From NCBI RefSeq assembly GCF_003576645.1, contig NC_044916.1, positions 31,552,215 to 31,616,214 of the forward strand: a stretch of 64,000 nt of DNA, given 5' to 3'. The translations under genes were made by a program, and so were the position numbers. The notes beneath the pieces are model-generated. The model saw only the letters and a list, made by a program, of their open reading frames with translations, was not told the DNA's origin and made no database searches. The stretch is from Ipomoea triloba (Eukaryota > Streptophyta > Magnoliopsida > Solanales > Convolvulaceae). This document shows, in pieces, positions 10,547-21,100 of the stretch. Within the stretch, counting starts at the first letter, position 1. Each line of letters begins with the position of its first letter.

Positions 10547-13500
10547 ATGGCAGGGTTTGAGGTTTTGAAATATGCCCATAGCCCTGTGCATAAGGCTATA
10601 ATCTTGAAAGATTATGCCAGTCTCAGGAGGATAATTGCAAGCCTGCCAAGGCTTTGTGACCCTGCTGAAATTCATTCTGAATCGACTTCGGTTGCTGAGG
10701 AAGGTAAGGCTGATGCTATTTCAGCTGTGATTGACCGTCGTGATGTTCCTAACCGGGACACGCCTCTTCACTTGGCTGTCAAGCTTGGTGATGAAACGGC
10801 CACCGAAATGCTTATGCTTGCCGGGGCGGATTGGAGCTTGCAGAATGAGCAGGGGTGGAGTGCACTGCAGGAGGCGATTTGTAACAGGGAGGAGGGGGTT
10901 GCGAAGATTATTGTTAGGCACTACCAGCCTTTGGCTTGGGCCAAATGGTGCAGAAGGTTGCCCCGGTTGATTGGGACGATGAGAAGGATGAGAGACTTTT
11001 ACATGGAAATCACATTTCATTTCGAGAGCTCTGTTATCCCTTTCATTTCCAGGATTGCGCCCTCCGACACTTACAAAATCTGGAAGAGGGGTGCGAATTT
11101 GAGGGCGGACATGACTTTGGCTGGTTTTGATGGCTTTAGAATTCAGCGTTCTGATCAGAGCGTTCTCTTCCTCGGTGATGGCTCTGAAGACGGGAAATTT
11201 CCTCCTGGTTCACTGTGCATGGTGTCACACAAAGATAAGGAAATTATGAATGCATTGGACGGTGCTGGTGCTCCAGCAACTGAGGCTGAGGTGCAGCATG
11301 AAGTGGTCGCAATGTCTCAAACAAACATTTTCAGGCCCGGAATTGATGTCACTCAAGCAGTTCTGCTACCTCAAATGACATGGAGGCGGCAAGAAAAAAC
11401 GGAAATGGTGGGCCCTTGGAAGGCAAAAGTATATGATATGCACAATGTGGTTGTGAGCATTAAATCAAGAAGAGTTCCAGGAGCTATGACAGATGATGAA
11501 TTCTTCAATTCGTGCAATGAAAATGAAGCTGAGAGTGAGGATCTTGATGAGATTTTGACAGAGGATGAAAGAAAACAACTTGAGGCTGCTCTTAAGTTGG
11601 ACTCAACAGACCTAGGCATTGAGAATGGTGATCCAACCATTGCACACCGTCATAGTTGTTATGAGCAAAGGGATATCCACATCGAGGAGATAAATGGCTG
11701 TAGAAATGGTGAGAACGTGCAGGAGAAGAAAAGATGGTTTAATGGCTGGAGGAAACGGGACAATAAACTTGAAGGAGATAAAAAGGTTATCCCACCTAGA
11801 AGTTCTATCAGTGTAGAAGAGAAGGTTAATGATTGTGTTGACAGTTCTTCACCCCCTAGTGAATCAAAGCCAGGAAGGCATTCTATGGATGTTAGCTTGA
11901 AGAGGGATCACGCGAGAGCTTCTTCATCTGCCAACGCTGAGAGTTCAAACCGCCGCAAAGATGGAACCCGGGAGAGTGAGTATAAGAAAGGATTGAGGCC
12001 TGTTCTATGGCTTGCCCCAGATTTCCCTTTGAGAACTGAAGAGCTTTTGCCACTTCTTGACATTCTTGCTAACAAAGTTAAGGCTATCCGGAGACTGAGA
12101 GAATTGCTCACAACAAAACTTCCAAAAGGAACCTTTCCAGTTAAGGTGTGATATCTATACTTGAACCTATGCACTAGTGTAACTTAGATATTTAATATTT
12201 GTGTAGGCTTTATTCGTTTTGACCTTTGCTTTTATTTCTGTGATAAGTTGATGCATGGAATGGACAAAAAGCAACCCAACATTGAGATTTAGGTTTGCAT
12301 ACACTTTTCACAAAATTAACTTCTTTCTGTACACTCTTCCTTTACCACTTCATTGTCACCCTTTCACTTGAGTCCACTCACAAAGCTAAGGTCAGTGCTT
12401 TCATTTGTGTGCCTGGAACTCTTATAATCTAATTTCATGGTGGCCATATGCCCATATAGTTGTATATCTATGAACTTGTATGGATGCTGATGTGTCAGTA
12501 GCAAGAAACAGAAAACTATCAAATTAGGATTTAGGGAGATTGATGGAACAGTACCGTAGGAGAGACTAAGAAGGCTGATGCAAAGCATGCTGGGATGAAG
12601 CTGCAATTTGAAATAGTTTGGTGTATTTACTCCATTTTCTTAAATCTGTCATGAAGATCATGCCATCCATGTATTAGTTTTTCTACACTAAGCGTTTATA
12701 GTGTTTCGTATAGGGTTGTAATAAAGTAAATTGGTTTATTCCAAATGTGGTGGTCGGTGGACACATAAGAACCGTTATATCAAACTTGTATCACTATCCC
12801 ACCATTATATGACTTGCTTAGAAAAAGTTTCATCCAGTGCCCCTTCTGATCCAAGCCATCAAAAATTTTCACCATCTTTAGATTTATAATACTATATACT
12901 CCATTATGCAAACAAGAAGAGCATAAAGTCGCTCTGTTGTTTGGGAAATAGCATCACTGTAAATTTAATTTAGTGCCCTATATGAGTTCATATACTAGAT
13001 CTGGAAAATGCACCTGCATCATTTTCTCCTTCCAAACTTCTTGGAAGATGAGGGGGCATCTCTAGCCAAGTTGGTCAGGTTGTTGGCTTGGTAAGTACAA
13101 AGTTCCAAGTTCAACTCTCAGTGGGAGCGACATATTGGCCTTCTTGGTTTGAGCTGGTTAGCTATTGGAAAGTGGAAACCTAGGCTGTTTTACCTCCTTG
13201 TGGTCATCTGCGATCTAGGATTACAAGGCAGGGTTTACTTCGTGCACATCCTCGGGTAGTGACTGCGGGTTTCCTCGTCATCCAAAACAAAAAGTTTCTG
13301 GAAGATGAGCATTCGTTGTATTACATTGCAAGATTTATAAAGTAAAGGGTAGTAAGCCCGGTATTGCTGCATTTTCAGTTATTCTTGTATTGATGATATG
13401 CGTTGTTTCAGGTTGCTATTCCAGTGGTTCCTACGATCAGAGTGCTGGTTACTTTCACTAAGTTTGAAGAATTGCAGCCACTGGACGAGTTTCAAACTCC

Positions 13501-13744
13501 TCCATCGAGTCCCACTGCTCCAGGCATGGAAAGCCCGACTGTGGTGCAGCCATCCACGTCTTGGTTTCAGTGGATAAAAGCCCCGTATCAGCGTCCTAGT
13601 TCATCCACCGGGAGTTCGAGCTGCAAGATTGAGAATATTCAAGATCCCTTTGCAGTCCCTCCGGAATACACGTGGATCACAGCAGAAGCAAAGAAAAAGA
13701 AACTGCAGGAGAAGTTGAAGAAAGGGAAGAGCAGGAAACAGTAG
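10547..13744 (+). CDS. Ankyrin-repeat protein with GPCR-chaperone domain (ANKRD13-like)
   Basis: Two exons (10547-12145 and 13412-13744, phase 0) give a 643-residue protein. Ankyrin repeats are visible near residues 12-30 (SPVHKAIILKDY), 70-95 (DTPLHLAVKLGDE) and 104-125 (GWSALQEAICNREE). They are followed by the long conserved region typical of plant ANKRD13/GPCR-chaperone proteins, including an R/M-rich block at about 145-160 and the conserved segment RPVLWLAPDFPL at about 483. An acidic stretch with LTEDERKQLEAALKL at about 336-351 resembles a ubiquitin-interacting motif; that reading is tentative. The C-terminus is Lys-rich. Animal relatives act on ubiquitinated membrane receptors or as ER chaperones; the plant role is not established. 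The start ATG has a good context (gcATGG) and follows a pyrimidine-rich leader. The single 1.27-kb intron carries a SINE. The gene appears intact. Confidence 0.92.
13053..13298 (+). mobile_element. Au-like tRNA-derived SINE with target-site duplication
   Basis: An 11-bp direct repeat, TGGAAGATGAG, stands at 13042-13052 and 13299-13309. Between them are a box A-like CCAAGTTGGTCAGG, a box B-like AGTTCAACTC, and a 3' body ending 'cgggtagtgactgcgggttt' before an A-rich tail. That 3' end resembles what I recall of plant Au-type SINEs. It sits in the intron of the ankyrin gene, in the same orientation. Confidence 0.8.
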
Positions 13745-14267
13745 TAGGCGTTTAACCGATTCACCCCCGATGAAAGGGTGAAGTATTTTAGTTTGGTAAA
13801 AGGAATTTGATGATGTATACTGGCAGAGAGGTGTTGGTTCTCCTCCCTCGCTACCATTGTTCTTTATTCAAATTGCTGCTGCATCTTTTTCTTAGCCAAA
13901 AAAAAAAATTGGAAGGGGGTATACGACATAAAAGTACATTCATCCAAATGTTTGAAGCTGATATTTAGCAGTTGCTCAACTGTTATGTAATTCATCATGT
14001 TTGTTTTTCTTTGAGATCAGATCAGTAGTAGCAGGTTTGATGATAGATCATTGTTGCAATCTTTCTCTGTTTATCATTACTTTTTCCTACCATTTGATCT
14101 ATTCATTTGTTGATTTAAGTATATGACATGAATGTGATTTTATGCTTTTACAGTATACATACTTTGGTTTGAGGTCACTAATATTAGTTTAATTGTATTT
14201 GGTTCTGATTAATTTGGAATCGTATAAAATCAGTTTGAATTTCTTTGACTATCTCTTTCGGGTTAAT

Positions 14268-14590
14268 CACTTAAATCAACTGATAGCTAATTGAGTTAGC
14301 TAATAGTTAATAGCTGATTGTGTTAGCTGGTTTGATCGATTAATTATATTAGCAGGTTATAGAAAAGTGTTTGATAAATTAGTTGTTTACTTTTAATTGA
14401 TTGTATGTAAATTGACATATTGTTTTGGAGATCAGCTGATAGTTGAGATTGACTTAACTCATAGTTAATAACTTATTGTGTTAGTTGGTTTGATCAACCA
14501 ATTGTATTAGTTGGTTATAGAAAAATGTTTGATAAATTATATGTTTATCTTTAGTTGGTTGTATGTGAAATGATCTATTGTTTTACTTTC
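14268..14590. repeat. Diverged tandem repeat, period about 160 bp
   Basis: The phrase 'ggttatagaaaagtgtttga' near 14355 returns as 'ggttatagaaaaatgtttga' near 14513, and both are preceded by a GTTAGYTGGTTTGATC motif. Single related pieces occur near 32621-32715 and 51450-51530, so this is a dispersed family, perhaps a MITE. Confidence 0.6.
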
Positions 14591-14624
14591 TTAATTCTTT
14601 AATTACATTTATAATTATTATTTT

Positions 14625-14850
14625 CTCCGTCTCATTTTATGTGTCTGTTTCGGTTAACGGGACTTGATTGAAGTGATTTTTAATTCGATTTTTAATTTAG
14701 TATTAATATACAAAATTTATATATTTAGAAACTATACTAAAAGTACTATTAAACACAAAAAATCAAATTTAAAAATAAGTAAAAAATAATAATAATAAAT
14801 AAATAAGAAAAAAAGTTGATTTGACAAATAGTAAGTAAGACAGATAACAT
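14625..14850. mobile_element. MITE beginning 'ctccgtctcatttta'
   Basis: Shares 'ttatatatttagaaactata' and 'aaaagtactattaaacaca' with the copy at 58185-58440. Both begin with a CTCC/TTCC..CATTTTRTRTGTCTG word, common in plant Stowaway/Tourist-type MITEs. They share over 150 bp by eye. The termini and target duplication are not resolved. Confidence 0.55.
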
Positions 14851-14862
14851 GAACAAAAAGGC

Positions 14863-14893
<31 letters not shown>

Positions 14894-15116
14894 GAAAGGG
14901 GGAGTATTATTATTAAATCAGTTGAAAGTCCTGCCACCGGTACTTTTTTTTTGAAAACCCTGCCACCCGTACTCAAACCCACAGCCCATTTGTAAACCAA
15001 ATCCCTACCTATTTTCTCTATACCAACTCAGACGCGAAGAGGAGAAGAGGAGCAGCGGAGGAGGCAAGAATCGGAGGGGCGAGAAGCGGTAGGCAAGAAA
15101 AAATGGCGCGAATCAG

Positions 15117-18100
15117 ATGTCAGTGAAGATGAAGATGACTCGGTTAGTCGTTTCCATTTGTTGTTGTTGTTGTGAATTAAAAAATATAGTTTGTTTGTTG
15201 TTGTGTATTCTGAGTCTTGAAGATGTAGATGACTTTATAAGACTGTTCAATTTACTAGTCTTGAAGATGAAGATGAAAAAAAATTATACTTTTTGTTCAA
15301 TTTAATGCACATTTTATAGCTTAAAGCCAACTGTATAAAGACTAGTATGTTTCTTTGGTTAATCATAAGCTAACATTTTGGAGCTAGATTTGTTGCAAGA
15401 AGAGTTGCTATTAACTTCACGAGGTTCAAGTTTGCACAGAGGGCATTGTGTAGTAATGCAGGTGCAGAGCTACCTGGTTCTAACCGTGATCAAATTGTCA
15501 AGGTAATTTCTTTACTCTATTTAAATAACATGCCACTTTATGATCTAGTCCTAGACTAGAATGTATTGCTTCATCCGCAAAAAAGTAGAAGGGAAGTCAA
15601 ACTGAAACCAGTCCAAAAAAGAAAAGAAAAAAAATCCATAAGAGGAAACAGAAAAACTGAAAAGTGACTCAGTGACTAAAGTCAAACATGCTAGCCATCA
15701 ATGCACAGCAAGAGTCTTTATTCAAAATCTGGTGATTGCAATGTTTGCAATTCGCAATTTGTAATTTCAATTTGACCATATCCGTGCTGTCTGCCTGTTG
15801 CCAATTGTTAGCAGGTCTACATTAGTACATTACAGGTCAATACTTCCTTTTAGTATGTTTCATTTGTCAGCAATACCAAGATTACCTTTTCTATTTCATT
15901 AAAACAGTCCTATCAATTGAACAAAGCTTTATTATTTTTCCTTTTCCTCCAAATGTGTCATCCAGAGAGTGTCTAGAAAACATAAGCCATCTCTTATCCA
16001 TTGTGCATGTACTAGTGGTGGGTTGAGAAAATGAGCAGTGTCCTGAATTCCCTATGTGTTGATCCATTTTCGAGGTTACTATCCAGTATCCATTGTAATT
16101 CCTTTGGCATTGGTATAATTTAGTATTACCTTAGCCAACAATATTGACTGTTTAAACTAGTTATGTGATATCTCATTGCATTCAGTACCTTTTTATTGTA
16201 TGGTGAAGTTGGTTGACCCAAACTAGTTTGGGGTTAAGACTTTGTTATCTACTTATCTTTCAAGAGAAATGCATTCACAAAGTCGATCAATTAGTTTTGA
16301 ACTCTTCTAATTTCAGAATAGTTTTCAAATTTGTGTTCTTGGTCTATGATGTAGGAACCTCTGAACAAGCATGAATTGATTGATAATTCCGAACAATATG
16401 ATATTGCTATAGTTGGAGGAGGCATGGTTGGCATGGCCTTAGCTTGTTCGCTAGGTGATGTTTTTCTCTCTCTGACTCCCTTCAAAAGTATACAGTGATT
16501 CTCTTCTATATTTAGGTATTTATTATTCCATCCATATAAGTTCACCATCATCTCTCACCAACCAAATGTGACTCTGTAATGCGTATCAGGCAGCAAAGTT
16601 TTAGTTTTGAATCCCTGTGGCATGCATTATTCAACATGGATAATCTGATGTTGGCATTGTTTTTATTATTATTATTATATATATATTTTTTTCTTTTCTT
16701 CACTGAGCATAAAACTCTAAAGCACATAGATCTTGAAGAATAAAGAGTTTTCAAGATCATCTAAAATCTTTCCACTAAATAAATAGGGATTGTGATTGGC
16801 TGTGATGTTCCTTTAATTATGTAATCCAAAAAACCTTCACTTTATTTCCAATATATCAGTAAATTTGTCTAAGATTTTAAAATATGCTTGCAGCAAGCAC
16901 GCCATTGACAAGGCAGCTAAATGTGGCTATAATTGATAGCAATCCTGCATTACAGAATGCTGATTTGTTGAAAAAGGAAGGTCCCCCTGATCCAAGAGTC
17001 AGTACAGTCACACCTGCAACTATATCATTTTACAGAGGTATTACTATACTTTGGGATAGCCATTCCGAGGTGTGTGTTGAGTGGGTGGGTGGGGGGCTAG
17101 TATTAGCTATTCTTTAATTCTCAGGAATAGCTATGTTTTCCCAATACCAAATATGCCCACACACATTAATAGTTCAGTGGGGAGAATTGCCCTCACTGAA
17201 TTTTGAATAATTGTACTATATTATGTATAATTATAACATATTCTATTATTTACTCCATAATTTATGTTAGTATTCCCTTACTCAATTTTAAAATTTTCTC
17301 TTCTCTCTAGGAAACTGTTTTAATTGTTGCCATAGATGTAATTGATTGCAGATGTGGATGTATGATTGTATGGTATTATTTACCCCATTTTTATATTAGT
17401 TTTCCCCCATTCAACTTTAACTTTTTTTTTTTAATTAGTAAATGTGCCTCTCAATTATTCAAAACCCTGAATCTGTCTCTACGTGTGGGGGGTGGGGGCA
17501 ATGCTGGTAGAGCTTGTTAGTTTTGGCTAGCAAACTATAACTTGCATAAGGTCATCTCTGCTCTTAAGGAAACAGTTTTAATTTTTACCATAAAAGTGAA
17601 CTGTTGTTCATTGTAGATGTGGGTGCGTGGCAACATGTCCAACAACATCGGCATGCTTTTTTTGATAAGATGCAGGTAAGCAATGCCCTTGTTTCCTTAA
17701 GAGTAAATACCTAAAATGGTCCCTCGACTATAGCGAAATTCACAAATTAGTCCTCAACTATTGATTGAATCCAATTAAGTCCTTAACTTTTCAATTTTTA
17801 TCCAATTAAGTCCTCTGTCCATTTGACTGTTTGCTGACCGTGATCTTTGAGGATATATATGTAATTTCATGCGAAAAGCTCATAAGTATTACGAAAAAAA
17901 GAAAAATATTTATTCAATTACAGAGACCAAGGCTTCAAGGCGGTGTCAGCCACCGTGTTCTACAGCGCCGAAGCGGCCTTCCGTTGCCTGTCGTGCGATG
18001 CCAAGATCCACGCCGCCAACAAGCTCGCATCACGCCACGCACGCGTCTGGGTCTGCGAGTGCGAGGTTTGTAAATAGATCCATGTTAGCTTCACCTGCAA

Positions 18101-21100
18101 GGGGGACGCTGCTGCTCTCTGTGTCGCCTGGGATCGTGACATCTACTCCGTGAACCCAGTGGCGCGCCGCCACAACCAACTTCCCGTGGTGCCGTTTTAC
18201 GACTCCATCGTCGTCGCAACTAAATCCTACGGCTTCGACTTCGCTTCCCCGGGCTATGAAAGTACTTCAGTAACGAGCCCGATAACTAGAACCCGGAAGA
18301 AGCAGAGGAGGAAGCAAAGGCGGCGTCGTGGATGCTCCCTACTCCGGTCTCCGACCACAAACAGAACCCTATAATGCTATTGAATGGGTTCCCAAATCTA
18401 ACATATGTTATATGTAATTATCAGTTCTCTATTCACCTCGCCAATGGCCAAATTACTCCAAACTCAGCTCCATCGTAGATTTCCTCCCCGGTATCATGCT
18501 CTCCTTGAGCAACCGGCGAAAGGGAGCCCCTTCTAGGTCTCCTCTTTCTTGAATTAAAGCGTTCATTCTTCCCCAGGGCATGAAATTACATATATATCCT
18601 CAAAGATCACGGTCAACAAACAGTCAAATAGGCGGAGGACTTAATTGGGTAAAAATTGAAAAGTTAAGGACTTAATTGGATTCAATCAATAGTTGAGGAC
18701 TAATTTGTGAATTTCGCTATAGTCGAGGGACCATTTTGGGTATTTACTCTTTCCTTAATAATGCATTTAAGTTTTGTCAGAGAACTTGTAAACTCTACTA
18801 TGAAAGTATGAATCTTATTTTTACAGATATATATGTTATCATCTCTTCCATTCTTATCAGATTTATATCCTGTTGTCTCATAGGAACTTTGGAGGTTTTT
18901 CTTGTTGTTTCATGTATCTTCACTTGAGTTCTCTTTTTTCCACCTTCTGTGAAGGGCTATCTTCCTAATGCTTTAGATTCCGAACCTTGTAGGTCTGGGA
19001 TTACACAGGTCTGGGATATACAAGGTACAGTGCAAGAGATATTGGTAAAGAAGTTTTAGGGTAAGTGCATCTTTTGGTTTAGAGACCATTCTTGTTTCTG
19101 TTATTATGGAGTTCTTATTCATAGATATTTGGACATTCAATTTAGGTGTGTTGTGGAGAATAAAGTGCTACATGGATCTCTATTATCATCCATTCAGGTA
19201 TTAAAATGTTATTCACTATGTTTATATTGTTTATAAATTATAAAGGTTTTGCTTGGATTTTCCTTTTTGGAAGTTATTGGTTACTCCCAGCACACTACGT
19301 AGGCGTCATGCTCCATATTTACCCTCACCATTCCTTTCCACCCACCTTATCTTTTTGGTTTTGCTTGGATTTTCTTTTTGTTTACATGAGCCTTTATCCG
19401 ATGTAGACCTTAGTTGGATAAGTAGAAAACTTCCTGTTTCCTGCATTATGCGTCATATTGTGTATGTTTTTAATCTAGACTAGCTGATTACACACTGGTA
19501 ATTCCTGACAGAGCATGGATTTTAAGAAGAGAATATACCCTGCCAAGTTAAGCTCAATGACCGTAAATTCAAGTAGTCCATTGACAACTTCCGCTGGCAC
19601 AGCATCACAACCTTGTGGAGGTGCTGCTCGATTGGAGTTGAGCAATGGCGATAGTTTGTATGCAAAGCTGGTGGTAAATCTCAAGTTTATTAAATGTAGA
19701 AGCACAAAGAAATTTCTTCTATTGATATATTAATAGTTCAGTTCGGTGTTTCAGCTGTTTCATAGCCGTGCTGTGTGTCACAGGTTGGAGCTGATGGGTC
19801 AAAATCACGTGTTAGGGAGTTAGCGGGAATTGAGACAACCGGATGGAAATATTCCCAGAGTGCAATCATCTGTACAGTAGAACATGCAGAGCAGAACCAC
19901 TGTGCTTGTCAGAGATTTTTACCTAATNCTAAATCCTACGGCTTCGACTTCGCTTCCCCGGGCTATGAAAGTACTTCAGTAACGAGCCCGATAACTAGAA
20001 CCCGGAAGAAGCAGAGGAGGAAGCAAAGGCGGCGTCGTGGATGCTCCCTACTCCGGTCTCCGACCACAAACAGAACCCTATAATGCTATTGAATGGGTTC
20101 CCAAATCTAACATATGTTATATGTAATTATCAGTTCTCTATTCACCTCGCCAATGGCCAAATTACTCCAAACTCAGCTCCATCGTAGATTTCCTCCCCGG
20201 TATCATGCTCTCCTTGAGCAACCGGCGAAAGGGAGCCCCTTCTAGGTCTCCTCTTTCTTGAATTAAAGCGTTCATTCTTCCCCAGGGCATGAAATTACAT
20301 ATATATCCTCAAAGATCACGGTCAACAAACAGTCAAATAGGCGGAGGACTTAATTGGGTAAAAATTGAAAAGTTAAGGACTTAATTGGATTCAATCAATA
20401 GTTGAGGACTAATTTGTGAATTTCGCTATAGTCGAGGGACCATTTTGGGTATTTACTCTTTCCTTAATAATGCATTTAAGTTTTGTCAGAGAACTTGTAA
20501 ACTCTACTATGAAAGTATGAATCTTATTTTTACAGATATATATGTTATCATCTCTTCCATTCTTATCAGATTTATATCCTGTTGTCTCATAGGAACTTTG
20601 GAGGTTTTTCTTGTTGTTTCATGTATCTTCACTTGAGTTCTCTTTTTTCCACCTTCTGTGAAGGGCTATCTTCCTAATGCTTTAGATTCCGAACCTTGTA
20701 GGTCTGGGATTACACAGGTCTGGGATATACAAGGTACAGTGCAAGAGATATTGGTAAAGAAGTTTTAGGGTAAGTGCATCTTTTGGTTTAGAGACCATTC
20801 TTGTTTCTGTTATTATGGAGTTCTTATTCATAGATATTTGGACATTCAATTTAGGTGTGTTGTGGAGAATAAAGTGCTACATGGATCTCTATTATCATCC
20901 ATTCAGGTATTAAAATGTTATTCACTATGTTTATATTGTTTATAAATTATAAAGGTTTTGCTTGGATTTTCCTTTTTGGAAGTTATTGGTTACTCCCAGC
21001 ACACTACGTAGGCGTCATGCTCCATATTTACCCTCACCATTCCTTTCCACCCACCTTATCTTTTTGGTTTTGCTTGGATTTTCTTTTTGTTTACATGAGC

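Larger units (their letters stand above)
13745..15102. other. Intergenic region between the ankyrin gene and COQ6
   Basis: The first ~300 bp is probably the 3' UTR of the ankyrin gene. The rest holds a diverged tandem repeat, a Stowaway-like MITE and an ATT microsatellite near 14861-14894. The final 80 bp is purine-rich and is probably the COQ6 leader. No gene was seen. Confidence 0.55.
17701..18749 (+). mobile_element. Non-autonomous Mutator-like element (Pack-MULE) in intron 5 of COQ6
   Basis: The 1,049-bp element has long terminal inverted repeats of about 172 bp (17701-17872 and 18578-18749). They start GAGTAAATACC and differ at only a handful of positions by eye, and perfect 9-bp duplications of TTTCCTTAA flank the element. 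It encodes no transposase. The interior is a GC-rich fragment of a CONSTANS-like gene, so it fits the definition of a Pack-MULE. The close match of the two inverted repeats and the perfect target duplication point to a fairly recent insertion. The interior base composition differs sharply from the AT-rich intron around it. Confidence 0.92.

Noticed and set aside
10721..11020. Minus-strand open frame inside the first ankyrin-gene exon
   Set aside because: Shadow of the ankyrin coding frame.
13053..13298. Possible tRNA gene from box A and box B words
   Set aside because: No cloverleaf stems or acceptor end; length, flanking duplication and A-rich tail fit a SINE.
17831..18153. Arg/Pro-rich open frames within the Pack-MULE
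   Set aside because: They are alternative frames of the captured CONSTANS-like fragment; only the B-box frame shows family similarity, and it is broken.
18735..19733. Open frames at 18736-19733 repeated exactly at 20445-21442, looking like a small gene family
   Set aside because: They are COQ6 exons and introns and transposon sequence printed twice by the assembly overlap around the N at 19928.
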